A stretch of DNA of 64,000 nt from Atriophallophorus winterbourni (Eukaryota > Platyhelminthes > Trematoda > Plagiorchiida > Microphallidae): assembly GCA_013407085.1 (NCBI GenBank), contig JACCGJ010014207.1, positions 1-64,000 of the forward strand, read 5' to 3'. The first letter of the stretch is position 1, and each line of letters opens with the position of its first letter. The notes below the pieces were generated by a model, which saw only the letters and a list, made by a program, of their open reading frames with translations, had not been told where the DNA came from and made no database searches. The position numbers and the translations under genes were made by a program. This document shows positions 23,200 through 38,100 of this stretch, one piece after another.

Positions 23200-26100
23200 G
23201 TATGATTTTGAAATTTTCCTAAATTGATTAATTTACAGGGCTGGATTCGATAGGTAAAATTCCACCGGGCATTTCCGCTGGCGCTTTTCAATGGTATGGA
23301 AGTTATGAACTTTGCAAAACCCTCCGATATTCCAATGAATCAATGGTATACCGTGGTCGGTATTGTGCACTTGGAATTCATGTCGACATGTTTAATAATA
23401 CACCAATTGTGAGATTGACATCTACTAATTATTTTAGGGACCATCAATTGGAATTTGCCTCCCGTCTAGCTGCTCAAACGAAGAGCTCCATCATTTTGCT
23501 TCCCAGTGTATGTTTATCTACTTAATCAAACTGATATAATATAGACACCTTCCTAGATTTATCAAAAAGTTACTGTCACCTTCAAGACACAGAGCTACAG
23601 AAAGATGGATGGTTCTACGGTGCAATGTAAGTAATACATTTACGAGTTCAGATCGTGACTCCAATAAACTTGCTGGGTATTTGATTCGATAATCACCAAC
23701 TGTTATATTATCTCTCTTAATTTTATATAACTAATAATGTTACATAATAAAATGTAAGTTTTTAAAAGTTAATTAAAATGCTTTAAACCTTGTTTTTCAA
23801 ACTATATCGTGTTTTTACTTATCTTGTTTGAAAATACAATCAATTGTAGTATTTTTGAAATCCTTCAAAGAGTTCGAAATTATTATGCAAGCACAATGAA
23901 CCAGTATAGGGAATTGTATCAAGTTTAATGAGAAATGTACTGTATTTCAAAAAGGTTTGTAATAAAGTATTTAAACAGACTTTTTCTTGTAATGAAAATT
24001 TTATTCCCTATATTTGACTATTTTCTGTTTAAAGATTTTTTTCGAAGTAGAGTATCATCGATTATTCAAGTGTACTTCCTTGCTTATAGCTTCTTCTATA
24101 GAAAATGTTTTTCCGATTATGCTGATGCTTGAGTGGTCAATGTTTCTAATGGCATAAATAGAAATAAACCTAATATGTATACTTTATAAAAAAGAAAAAT
24201 ACACATTTTCCTAAATTTTCATCAAACGCATGCCAAGAGAGGTTCGACGTAATTTGCGCTCATTAGATATGGCTGTAAAATTATTATCTTCATGAGTTGA
24301 TGTGATGGAGAAATTATTTAAAAAGTTTAAGAAATTGAAACCATTGTTAAATTATTTTCATACGACCAACAAATTCATATAAATTTGTCAATGTACTTCT
24401 ACTCTCTGGTCATTGTAATGTTAATTGCTTTTTCTACCATTACTCTTGAATCTTGAATATTCAATCACAAGCAAACTCAAACGCAGCTTCTGGTAAACTT
24501 ATAAGCTCCGAAAAAATCTCATTTGCCTACATTTACATCACACACACAAGCGCACTAAGTAATTCCAGTATATAGGCACTCATCAAGTAGAAACCGCATG
24601 CTCGTGTCATAAAATGGCCCAGGAATTATAAATAAGGTTTAAATTCGATGCCACTTTTAGATAAGCCTGCTAACACCTATCCGCTCCAATTATATATTCG
24701 AGTTAATCATATGAGCTTGAGATACATTCATTTTTGTATGCATTACCAACACACGTCTGAAATATAAGTTCGTTCTCAAGCACATGGGTTCGTGTGGTTG
24801 GGTAGTTTGGTCTTGCTAATCTTATTGAACATTGCGTCCAGAGTTCAAACTCTGTCTACTGGAAAAAAGTTATTACAGTTAGGCATCAAAAATTTATCAT
24901 GGATTTCGTTACTTTTATTAGTCATAAAAAGAATACGCGTAGTTAACAGTGATATTTTCAAACCGATCCGTCAACAGATTTTCGAAATTGATAACGGAAT
25001 AATTGATGCCTCACCTATCATATACATATTTTATGATTTGTATTCAAATAGAAAACTCAGTTTTATTAACTATTTCAAGATATACTTCTAAATAATATCC
25101 ACTATAAATTTAAGATATTTTGAAATTATAAGCTCATTTTATTTCATTTTACCATACTTCAATTAGCACAAAACTGTATGAAGTTTAAGCAAGATTCTCG
25201 AACAATCATTTTATTTATATAGTTGTTGCATGCTTTTCGTTCGCACACCCACACTAATCTTCTGCAGATTTAAGGTAAACGAATACATTTTAAAAACAAG
25301 AAGAAGAAACCGTGGTTAAAATCGTTATTTTGTTGTGACATCTGGGCTGAATACAATTAAAGTTGCAATGTGTTGGATGATATTTTCAGTATTTTTCGAA
25401 AATTAAGTACTCCCCACTATTTCTTCATTGTTTAACGTCGCACTTATCCTCATCATACTTTTATAAATCGATGATTACCAACCATATCGATTGTATATCT
25501 TATGTATATTTAGGAAACATCATGATATTAGGATGTCGTATTTTAACTTCAATCGATTTAATGAATTTGGAGGTGACATAACATGTTTATGTGCTCAATG
25601 AATTAAGCGTTGCCGATTTATAGTTCAAACATTGTTTTTTTATTTTCTACTGCTTCTTGGTATGCTGATCCTGATCTTACAGCCTAATTTTGATTGGCCT
25701 AAAAACAACAATACTGGTCTCCATATATACGTGATTTAGAAACCCACTTATACAAATATTGTTGATGTCTATGTGCATCGCCACGTTTCCACATTGTAAG
25801 TTGTAGCAGACTTATGACACATTGAAATAATTTCTATTTGTTGAAGCCTAACAAGTAATAAAAAAGCGATAGTTATAGTGATAAATTTTATTAGTGCGAT
25901 CGAATTGTTAATATTATTTCAACAGATAACCCCGAAATCAAGAGCATGCTCTAAATTTATATCAATTTTAATCAAATTCTTTTTCAGAAATGTTAGATTG
26001 TTTTAAAGAAAGTCTTTCGGTTAAAGGTCTATTATCTAATTTACTCTATGATATACACGTGGTAAAAAGTCGTTCTTTTATTGATTATTCGTAGCAAACA

Positions 26101-29100
26101 TTTTATGTTGATTTTTCATTCATTATAAAGTAGCTGAGTTCCATAATAACGGTGCTTATCTCAAGTTGTTTAGCAAACATGTGTACATTCTCGGAATTCA
26201 GTGCCTAAACTGTCCCGTTTCATCATAGAAATGCTGGAAATCTGTTTTGGGTTTATTTTTCTTGACTATGCGTGATTTGAAACTAAAACGTTTGCTTGAC
26301 AGTTAAACGTTTTTATCCGCTGTTTTATAGCTACCTCATCTTATTATGATTACGTTCTAGTTTATTATGCATTAGTATAGAACTGCGTTTTTCAATTTCT
26401 GTTCTATTCTCCATTGACCGTTGGCTATTGATTGAACAATAAATATTTATTTAGGACGAAAGTACTACACACTTAAATTCCCATAATATTGGAATTCATA
26501 ATTTTCTTTTTTATATTATTTGTATATTAAATACATTAAACATAATTATTGCTGTTACCAGGTTTGTTAACGATGAGTTGGATTTTTAACATGCCAGGTG
26601 GGCAATTATGGGGCTTTTGAAAACACAATGCCGTTGCGGACAATATATTTGATTAAAAAGTTACACGCAAACAAGCTTTTCGAGCTGAGAAGTTGTATTC
26701 TGTGTAGTACACGAGTTTTTCAGATTGTAATTTTCGTATCGTCCAGATAGTACAGTTCATTTGCACACATATAGCCAAATTATCACGACGCTTTTTGTTC
26801 TTTTTTAGTGTTACATGTGCCATTCTACTTTTTCTTCTCGCTGTCGGAACAGCGACGGATATTTACTTATACGTCAAATACATTCAGAACAAATCATCAG
26901 TTAGATTGAATTCAGAAATTGACGATTCATCTGTGGAGTGCAATCTTAATCATGGAGACATGAACCTAGCTGCCATCGATCGAAATAAATCGCTGTCACA
27001 GTGCGATAAAAAATATGAAAATTTCCGCAAAAGTATGTTTAACCTTATACTTTTAATGGATGAACGTTTGATTGCACTACCAAGTATATATTCTTGTTTA
27101 TCTGAACACTCAATTAAAAATAATTATAATGCTTACCTATGATAAAAAATCACAGAACGCTAACATATGTTTTTGATCGCAATTGGTGGTACGTCTGATT
27201 AACTAGCATCAATTGGATTCTTACTCTGAGGCCGTGAATACGATAATAGGATGTAAGTTCTGTTTACTAATGTAGATTAAAACACATTTTAAATTTGTAT
27301 TCTGATTTATTTATACCACGACGATAGCAAGTGAGATATAAAAATCTAATTTAATTTTTCATTTCAAACAATGTTGTTTAGTTATTGAGTAAATCAACAA
27401 TAGTGATTGAATTTTGGCGTAAATTACCTCGCAAAAGTCCAGCGTTGGGTTATGTAAAGGATTAAGATTGACGTGCATACCCCTTAATATGCAAACTGAT
27501 TACGTTAGCAGTTGGTCAGCAGATACTGTTCGCACTTGCACACAAAATAAACAATTTAGGGATTAACGCAGCATTTAGGGAGTGTGATCAGTCACCTTGA
27601 TCTCGTCTGTCTATCTTGAGTAACTTAGAATTAAACAAGAAAAACGTCTTTAAAACGTGAACCCCGTTCGTACTGACACCCTTGATGTGTGTCAGAAGCG
27701 AAACCTTGGCAACAGTCTGCTCTAACCGATTCATTGCAAACTTTATTTTCATGAATATATTTATTGTATTTCTTAATACTGAACGATTTCGACATTCATC
27801 GCTTACTAAGGCATTACACGAACGTCAGATTTTTAGCTATTTTAGATGAATCATCCAGCATTTCAGGTCGTTTTCTCTATCGTATGTATGTATGAAATCA
27901 CACGCCTGATCGACTGCACGTCGGTAAGATAATGTCGGGTTGCCCTGGCTTAGACAGCAATGCGAAATGAAAATAGAAATGGCAGTCACACTACAGTGTG
28001 TTTTCGTATGCAGCACAGAACTACTGCACGATTGCAAATCCGTGCGCTATTGTGTGCTTATATATTTGCTGGGGCAGAATCATATATTTAAGCTAGTCAT
28101 TCATCAACGTATACTGAAAATAATCTGTGATTGTGCGTCTCACAATGTTGTTATTGCCCGAAGATACGACGAATGGCACTGTGGCTAATAATGTTTTACA
28201 AAACCAAGTGATCAATTTCGAATGAACATTTAGGTGATGTGAGATAATTTCCTTTGATCCAAGTAGGCTCACAGCAGCAACTACGAAACCGCATGATGCT
28301 ACCTGCGCATAAATACAAAACTAGTTGAAGAAGATGAAGTAAGATGCTTTATCGAAAATATTTGAAAGATCAGCTTCACATGAATGTTCATTACAAAAGA
28401 CACACGGTACAAAATTACAAAAATGTCAAAGCGATACATACTTTCTCAATTGTTTGACAGAACTCAGAAATCTATATGGGATGAAAAGCAATAACCTTGA
28501 CATAAACCACAGGGTGATGAGGTGTATAGAGTAAAAACATGAAATCTTCCGAAAATTAATAGGGACAACCATTGTTTGTAATGTATTCATCGACCTTTGA
28601 AGTGAAATCCTCAACTGATTCCGAGCGTTTGATTTCTTCGGGCAAGATGTTCCAAGTGAAGCAAATTTTGACCGAGAAAAAATTTCGTCGAATATACAAT
28701 CAAGAACGTGGAATAATTTATTAAATGTTTGAGGAGATGATTTTCAGTGTGCAACATTTTAAATGCCAGCATGAGGTCACTCTGTATCCGTCATTGGGTA
28801 AAACGATGTCTTTTCAATTTCGACATTCGCTCTTGGAAAGACGGATTTTTTAATGGGAGACCAACTTTGTCACTCGATGATAAATCCTCTAAAGTGATTC
28901 GATATCCTTCCTCATCCATGGTTCCAGGCTTGGAATTGATGTTCCATAAAAGGACGTACATATTTGTTAAGTAACAGGTGTATGGATTCTGGTGTGAAAC
29001 ACCCGAATATCCTCGTAAGCAGACCAAAGATACGGCAGAATTTATTATACACTGTTTAACAATGATTTCCGGGCTTGAGAGTACACGACATCCAGATAAA

Positions 29101-32100
29101 TAGACATTTTTTGCGGTAGTTCAGACGAGATCTTGCGTGCCAAGTTGATACGTGTTTTGCAGATATTTATATTTCGCAGGATCAGAGGTCAAACCATTTG
29201 TCTGAGAACAACAGTATACGATGCACAGATCCCGTTGTTATGCCATACAGTTGTTCATAATCTTAACACGTTTCAATATTTTAATAGCAGACAGTATCGA
29301 GATACCTACAATATCCTTCACCGCGTCATTCATGTACACTATGGGCAAAAGAGGTCAAAGCACCAAACTCTGCGGAACTCCACTTGTGACGCCTATTTAT
29401 CTAGAGAGAGTTTTGCCAACGCGAAATTTGACGTGTCTATCAGAAGATAGTCCCTTAACCAATTCACTAAAATTCTTGTCATACCAGAAGCTCTTAGCCT
29501 TATGATTAAAATGTCATGGCGGACTCTATCGAAAGTTTTGGAAGCAACCATGTACAGCATCACCTTCGTGTAGTTCCTTGGTTCAATCTTAGAATGTTGT
29601 AAGAAAGTTAGATAAATAGCAACGATTTATTTGAAAACCGTGTTGTTCTGAGAGAAATATTTCGAACCGAAGGGAATGAACGACCGCTTATATAGTGATG
29701 CATGAGATGGCAATATAATATATTTCGATCGAGTAGTAGAAATAAACTGAGATTTAGCTAGTTCGGTGTCGAATGGGTGCGAATTATCAGCAAGATTATT
29801 ATTACTAAGTCGATCACGTGACAAAAAGAGTTGTTTTATTATAATTTGCGAGGTGCGTTCGTAAGAAATTGAACTTGCGCGAGAAATAATTTTGATACAA
29901 CGTCACATTAGCACAAAGTCTTTTTAATGAGTGTGGGAAAACTGCAATAGATGGTGTGAGATACAAGAAATGGTAAAGTGAGAGATCAGGGTAGGCTTGA
30001 CGTACAGATAGCGAAGACGGAGCGACTAACATGAGATCAAGATTCAAGATTCAAGATTTTATGGTTGAAAAAGCAATTACTTTACAATAACCATGCAGTT
30101 GAACTATAGGTACAGGTGTATATGTGTATATGTGTGTAGAAAAATTTCAAAATCAAAATAATTCTGTTAACGATAGATTATAAATAGTTTGGGGCATAAT
30201 TTGGATTGGCTCTCAGGAAGTCGTCTAGTTTTAATTTAAATATAGAAAAAGTGTTTAAGCTTACCAAATTGGCTGGCAGGGAATTCCAAGCGAAACAAAT
30301 ACGCACAGAATAAAAATACCTGCGGCAGTTCTGATTGGAGTGGGGTATTTGCAACTTGCAGTTGTGACCGCGGTTGTTGCTGGATGTTCGTCGGTGAAAT
30401 AGTATATCCAAAGGGTGGGAAACACTGTTAGGGATTTTGAATGTGAGGAGGAGGTCGGCTCGCAGTCTCCTTTGTGAAAGTGTCGTCAGCTTCAGTTTAC
30501 TTAGTCGGTCAGCGAATGGTAGGTTTTCGAGCCCAATGACCAACTTTGAGGCTCTGTGATATATGCGATCCAATAGTGAAATGTCTTTTTGAAGCCATGG
30601 GGTTCAGGCTTGTGAAGCGTAATCAGTAAGCGGGTGTATGTACGTGTTCATCATCAGAGAAAAACAGCTCTTGGAAAACGTCCGAATATCCGCCTTAACA
30701 CACCGAGCATCCGAGACGCGCGTTTGTAAACGGCTTCGCATTGTAGACCATTTTTCAGGCTACCGCAAATCCAGACACCCAGGTCTTTTTCTTCTCTGGT
30801 GTACTCCAGGATATTATTGCCAAGCTTAGCACACGACCAATGTGCATGATTTGAGACTTCTGCATGTTTAGCGGTATGTTATTTTCAGATAACCACATTT
30901 TTCACAGCATCCAAGTCACTTTGAAGCACACTGCAATCCTCGGCAGTGCTGATTTTTTTCATGCGTACTTCAGTAAGTATAGACTTAAGATCAGCAGTCC
31001 AGGTTAAGTAATTAGAAATGGTGATTCCTAGATATCTGACAAGTTTCTCTCTACGGAAGAATATGTTTATTTGATTCTAGATCGCTGGAGATTGTTACAC
31101 AAAGGCTCACGCTTGTCACCATGCTTTATTTTGTGAGCAAACAACATTCACTGGGCAACAACGGGGCAAGATGTTTCCTCAGTTAAATGAATAACGAAAC
31201 CTACCTGTTGAATCTGTTTTCCAGTTCAATTGGAAGAACACATGTGGCTTGTTCCATTGTGCGCCTATTCACTGCCATACAACGCATGGAAGTTGTGTAA
31301 CACTCAGAGGAGCTTGGTCACCTATCCAGACGGTGTTCAACGAGAGCATCCTTTGTCCTGTTTGGATGGGATTCGATTCATTTCAATGATTTGGATTATA
31401 TTCGGACACACCATGTTATTCTCGATTTTTATTTCAAGTAAGTACAATGGGATTATCAAATATCTTATTGGTAGATTTATTCATCACAGAGATTTCTTAT
31501 CCACTATCCTCACTATTCCACCTTCCCAGTGTCCTGACTACAATGAAATTAACTTTGAATTATTCAGTTCTAATTTACTTTGGTAGATTAAGAAAACCCT
31601 AAGTGTTCAGTTATTTCGACGTATTGGTTGTTGTCTATCAAATATTTCTCATTGCTCTCTCGTCTTCAATTCTGTTCTACCTTTCGACGATACACTTTGC
31701 ATCGCGTGATGGATGCAGTAGAAAGATTGAACGCACGCTTAAATTAAAAGCGTTAAGTTACTGGCTTAACATTGTTAGTTGTGAGGTCTTATCTTCGAGC
31801 TTGTACATTGAGCTGCGCTTTCCATTCAGACACGTGCCCATACACAGTCAGATGATATCGATACACTATATCGTTTTCGGAATGTTTAAACAATCCCTAT
31901 GTGTCAACAAGTTGTCTTTGTATGCCATTGTTGGATAAGGCTGGCACGACCAACCTGTTCAATCACACGAGCCTACATGAAGGAAAAAGCTCATTTGCAT
32001 GCATTTCCATCACACCCCATGTCCGGTTTCGTGCTGTTTGCACTCATCAGGCAGGGACAGTAAGATCAGGATCCGCATGCGCTTGAAACAGTGGAAGAAT

Positions 32101-35100
32101 GGTAAACAAGTTCTGCTTGTATGCCATTGTTGGATAAGGCTGGTACGACCAACCTGTTTAATCGCATGAGCCCTCGCTCATGCAGACAGGGTTTAAACCC
32201 ATGACCATGACTATGTGTCATTGTTGAAAAGTGTTTCCGCTCTATATCCGTCCCGTATAACTTATCGTACAGGATTGTTTGACGGGTTCATATCAATTGG
32301 ATCTTGTAATTTGGCATAGAAAACGAGTGACTGTTTCCATTGAAAACTGATTTATTTCTCTCATCTACATTGATGATTATGTAGATAATTCATTATTTGG
32401 CAAGACATCGCTGTTGACCGCTCACTTAGAAGGCATTGTGTAAAACATCCTCTCCAAGCTGACGGAAGAGCACGCAATGCTCTCTACTGTAGATTTTACA
32501 TCACGCTCTCAATTTGCAACCGACATCGATCAACTGAGCAATTTCTATCGCTGTGAGCAGTGCGAGAAATAGTGTTCCCTCGGAATCGGACTGTTTAGTC
32601 ATTCGAAACACTGTAGAGCATTAAACACTCATACTCTTGTGATGCACGTTTCTGGTCGACATCGACAGAAGGATGTCAAAAACAACCTTAGACAAATCAT
32701 CCCAAATTCGGACGCGTTCACTTATCTATCGTTTCTCAAATTATTCACCGTTAGCATTTACGAATTTGATGAATGTCGAAATTTATCCCAAATTTAAATA
32801 ACATTTTGAGGTTCGTCGGTGACGACGCTTTACACAATGCCTCCAAAGTAAGCGGTCAGGAGCAAGTTCTTCCTAACTCGTGGGGTTATGCTGGCTTGTA
32901 TGCTTCATCAGACCAAGAGTGATAGTCAGGGCGGGGAACATGACCAAGTAGCATTCTGCCCGCCACATCTGTTTGACCTTATCGCTATGCAGCCTGTAGT
33001 AAGCCTTTGGGTTTCAATTCGCGTAGGCGAAAGTAGGATCAACGGTCGATTTAACGTCAATTGGATACAAGCGAAAACGGTCAAGGTTAGCTGACATCGT
33101 GGCTCAAATGTGCGTTCAATTTAACAAATTAGAAATATCTAATGCAATCCTAAGTATAAGGTGAATATTATCTTACGCCCATCGAGAGTTTAGTAATGGA
33201 TTCACCGATAGTTTTAGTACTGGAGAGTATGTATTTGGAGAGCTCCAATTAAGTCGAAGTGGAAACAGCTAGAGGCTTTCTTTAACTAGTTGAATGCTTT
33301 AAACTCAATGATTACGGTCACAAAGTAAGTAGAATCATGCGCAGATACCCTTCTAATTTTGGACTGTTTGGCACAGAAAGCAGATGGAAAATAAAAAGTT
33401 TCAGTCCATCTAAAACCCATCGATACAGATGCTGTCTCACGATACATCGCGTATCTCAGATAGGTCTTCGGGTTCATAGCTTGAACACTTGTACCGTGAT
33501 GAAGTAGAACGAAAATAAGCTCACACTGAAGCTAACCAACTGCTCAAAGAAAATGGTTTCCCAAAAGTCTGTGAAGCGTCAATTAATTAGGGTAAATAAC
33601 ATTGAGCGAAATCAGACAGAAATTATGCGTTATACGTTTCGTATACCGTGGGCTATTGGCACATCCAAAGGGATAAGTAAAAGCTTGCACCATACACGTC
33701 CATTCGCATACCTGTAAGAAAGAAAAAATAACTACACGTTCAGCCATATTGCACCTAAACGATGACACGTTTATTCACACGTCACGAATAGCATCTGCAG
33801 GACTAAATGCACGTATTAGCATGGTGTTTACACATGGCAAACTTATGGAAAACTTCAATCCAGAACGCGCGACAAAAGATAGCACCGGGATGCGAGAGAT
33901 TATCATTCCCTTAGTTATAATTCAGTACAAATTAGATACAGGCCACAGCGTGGATTTTAATAATGCAAAAGAGTTAAGACTCCTTATTACACATATGGCG
34001 AACGCCCATATGCAAAGGCAGTTGAATTTGCTACGAAAGGTTGGATTCTGGTAAGACAGAAATCTCCACAATCTGCAGCCGAGCACAGCTACGAGAGTAA
34101 ATAAGTTAATAATCATCTCATACTTAATATTTAATTCGGTGGTTTAGCGTTAAGGTGAATTGCTAATTCATCATTTTTCCTTGCCTTGACTATCAACCTC
34201 GGTCTGACGAAGATTCTGTATCAAAGTGAAACGATTAAACATAAAGTTCTTTCTATCCGTGATTGTTGTTCGTTGATGAAAAAACGTTTGATTTTGAATC
34301 ATTCATGTACCCCTTGTTTAATATTTCAAGACAATGTCGTATTGGCCTACCCGAAAGTGCTTTCGGCCCGCAGTTTCGAAGTGATGATCAACGCTGCGTT
34401 GTCTGTTGATACATTTTTCTTCATGTCGTAAGTGTTCATTTGTAAATGTACTGAGAATATTCCGTTCATGCCTGCTATATTGATGTATCAAAGGCATTCA
34501 ATAAGGTAAACCACAGCCTGTTTCTGCAAAAGCTAGTGCAATATGGGATAACCGTAAACTTATTATCGTGGTTAATTGATTATCTGACTGATCGGCATGT
34601 GCGAGCCAGCATTGACGGCGTTCTATCAAAAAGCATCAATATCATTAGCGGCGTCCCTCAAGGTTCAGTGCTCATGCCTATCCTTTTCTTGGTATACATA
34701 AATGATATTGCGCAAGTAGTACGATGCAAGATGGTTCTTTTTTGCTGATGACATAAAATGTAGAATAAAATCCGATCGATTGAAGATTGTTTTATGCTGC
34801 AAGAGGATTTGGATGCCCGGTATCACTGGTCTCAGGTAAATCAGATGAGTTTCAACATACGTAAATGGAAAATGTTACAACTTGGCCGGTAATACGAGCA
34901 TACATATAATCTTGGCCATGAAATCTTGATTTGGAACATCGCTGAGAAGGATTACAAATAACCTGAAAGCAAATAGTCATTACCAGAAAGTATTCAAAAG
35001 TGCAAGCGGTATCTTGGGAATGCAGGAGAATATTTGGGCGGTTTTCTCCTAAAACGCTCCCCGCATTATAAATACTTACATGCATCCAACGATAGAATAC

Positions 35101-38100
35101 ATGATCTTAGCTTGGACACCGTAGTTGCCTAAAGATATTGAATTGCCGGGCGACGAAGCTAGTTGATGAGATGCAGCATATCCCATACCAAGAGCTAATG
35201 GCCATGCTGGGATTGACCGATTTTACAGAAAGGAGAGTAAGGAGTGCCAGCATCCTAACATTTAAAATACTGTGGATGGAAAATCACCCTCTCTGCGATT
35301 TGATAAAAGTTAGTTCCCTTAAGAATACACGGAATCATTCAAGTTGTCTCGTTATACCACAATCAAGATTCGATTATAGACGTTATTTCTTCTCGGTGCC
35401 TATTAGCTTCTTTGGAATTCACTATCACTGGATATTGTGAGCGCTCCTACGATCCGTGATTTTAAATTGAAACTGAATGCTTATATTAAAGAGCACTCCA
35501 CTATCGGCTCTGTATATTGACTCTATATGAACCCACACAAACCAAACACCTCAATAGAATTTTGATTGCATCCTCTGTATTTTTTATAGCTGTCATACAA
35601 TGGTACATGTACAGCGATTGCTTTAATTTTACCAAAAAATATTGATTCTTGATTCTACCTTTGACCGTATGCCTTTCATTGTTCACGCTCATCGATAGTG
35701 TGGATGTGCGGCACACAACCAGCAGTGATAGTTTTTTTTGTTTTACAACATAACTGTTCATTGAACTGTTCATTCATTCGTGTTGGATTTTGACCCACCA
35801 ATTTGCGTAAGTTGCGGTAAACAACAAGTTTCACTTAGAGACAAAATCAGAAACCCTCGAATGAACAACAATAGAACCTCTATTACCGGGAGTGATGTGT
35901 AGGTGCGGGGCATGTGAGCACGCACAAATGGGTCAAATCCCTTCGTTTGTGTCGTTCGTTCAGATTCACAGGGTGAAATTAGAATACCAATTTTGATGAT
36001 GTCAATCCTGTTTAACATTGCCATCAAAGTGTAAATTTGTTTAACGAATTACAGAAATTAATCTCCTGTCTCCCATGGACGACGATAGAAAACTAGAATC
36101 CGCGAGATATTTTAATTTATTTGAGACCGTTTGGGAATCCATAATACTGGAAAAATGTTTGCAGTGAATCGTATAGAGCAGTTTTTGGGTAACGTTTCGC
36201 TTCTGACACAGAAGCTTCGTCGGACCAAGGGTGTTAGTACGATTAGGGTTCAGACCAAAATTTATATGACCAATCCTAGGTTACCTAAGATTATCAGGCG
36301 AGATCAAAATCAATTGATACGACCCCTTTGCATGCTTTGTAATCTCTTTATTGTTTATATATTGTGGTGCTTACATCCCCATCCTTTGCACACCCTTGAT
36401 TGTTATGATCGTTTGATGGTGCGATCAATTTCCGCTGACTGATAAGCCTGCTTGCGCAACCCGTGTGCCAACTAGGGTTCATGTACGTTGAGCTTTATCC
36501 GCTGTAGAACCGGACGCTAGATTGGGAAGCTATCTGTCCCGTGCACCTTCTTGACCACATTCGCGCCGGTTATGGTTGCTTTAAACGCCTCAGAATGCAA
36601 CGCAATTCAAACTTGAACCAGGAATCGCAACGATTGTATGGCAAGCAGCCTAGACACGCAGGGGAATGTGGTATAAGTGTGGTAAACCTCAAGGCCCTTA
36701 TGCTTCTCAAGATGTCATCTAGCTTGGTGACGAAACCTCCTCAACCCAATTTGCAACCTCGGCGAACACCCAAAAATGAACGAAATTAACCCTGTTTATT
36801 TTGACTCCCTTAGTAGACACAGGCGTCGCTATCTTTCGGTTTACGGAACATTGCGAAAACCCATCACTAACTTCGTTGCTTTGTGATGGATTTTAATAAA
36901 TAGAGCAATGTCTTTTCGCAGCCAAAGAGCCCAGACCTCTAATTTCATTATTCTTGATAACGTTACCAGCGAGAATCTTCCAAATATTCTTCGATAGATA
37001 CCTAAAAATCTGTTGGCCTGTCGACATATAAATATATATATATATGTATATATATATACATATATATATTCTGGCAGTGCACCGTGCTCTTCAGGTTTCC
37101 ACTAATCCATACTCCAAGATTTTTTTCCAACGAGCTACATGTTAAGTTTTCAATTCCTAATCGTTATGTCCTAGGAACATTCTTACCAAGGTGGAGGATC
37201 TTACTTTTTCGTATGTTGAATGTCATATCATTCATGGCCTCCCAATTTGACACGTGGTCCAAATCCATTTGCAGTTTCTCACAATCATCGGCAGAACTGA
37301 TTTGCGTCCAAATTTTCATAGGACCATTTTGGATTATATGAGGGGGAGGGTAAATCGTTTATGTAAAATCGAAGGATGAGCTGCCATAGTACGAACCATT
37401 GTGAGACTCAGTTGGTGGTTTTGAACGTTTGGGTTAGCACTCGGTTTACTCTAACTCGTGCATGGCGATCTGACAGCTAGTCGCATAACCATGAGAGGGA
37501 TGGCTCACATATTCCTAGACGCATCCGTTTTTGAAGAAGCAAATGGTGATTGACTCTGTTAAAAGCTTTAGAAATGTCTAAGTAATAGACGTGAATGCAA
37601 GAACTTCTATCTAACTCCTTCGTCCAGTCGTCTAACGCTATGAGAAGATTCGTTTGGCAAGAGCGATGCGATCGAAATGCATGCTGCGCTGGCAAAAAAC
37701 AAATTATGCTGTTCATAGTGTGCAATCATTCTATCGAGACTATACGTTCCATGATCTTATTAAGAACAGGTAATAGTGTGACGGGGTTATAATTTGCAGC
37801 GTCAGATCGGCAGCCTCCTTTGAAGATTGGTGTTATCACGCCGGACTTACAATCTTTCGGTACCAGTCTCTTAAACATCGAATAGTTAAACAGGCTGGAG
37901 CGCGGTTTACAATGTTGATGATGACAGTATTTACCACTTTTCACAGCAAACTAAGTTTATTTTTCCAACCTGGTTTGGGCAAACGACTAGAAACGGTTAG
38001 TAGTTTGCAAGTGCAGAGTTTGTGCTCACCTTAAAAAGTATTTTCTTCCAAACACTTGGTAATGCTGTATCAGATGCGCTAAGTTTCATAGAATAACCAA

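Larger units (their letters stand above)
27033..31224 (+). other. Intron 4
   Basis: An intron of 4.2 kb filled with repeats: an F4 relic near 27670, an F3 copy at 27877-28060, and two minus-strand LINE fragments (28430-29640 and 30020-31080). Confidence 0.75.
31438..34330 (+). other. Intron 5
   Basis: An intron of 2.9 kb. Contains an F1 array (31890-32215), two opposed fragments of the C2H2-tail LINE (32400-32720 plus, 32820-32900 minus), an F4 copy near 34195, and about 1.2 kb (32950-34150) in which I recognise nothing. The frame at 33749-34054 has no known domain. Confidence 0.7.

Noticed and set aside
23508..23525. Reading exon 2 through to LPSVCLST as the missing Cys-Pro motif
   Set aside because: A stop follows at once, and splicing at 23505 or 23511 is needed to reach exon 3 in frame. 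Kept only as a question in the findings.
33749..34054. 101-residue frame in intron 5
   Set aside because: No known domain, and placing it in the host gene would break the phase between exons 5 and 6.
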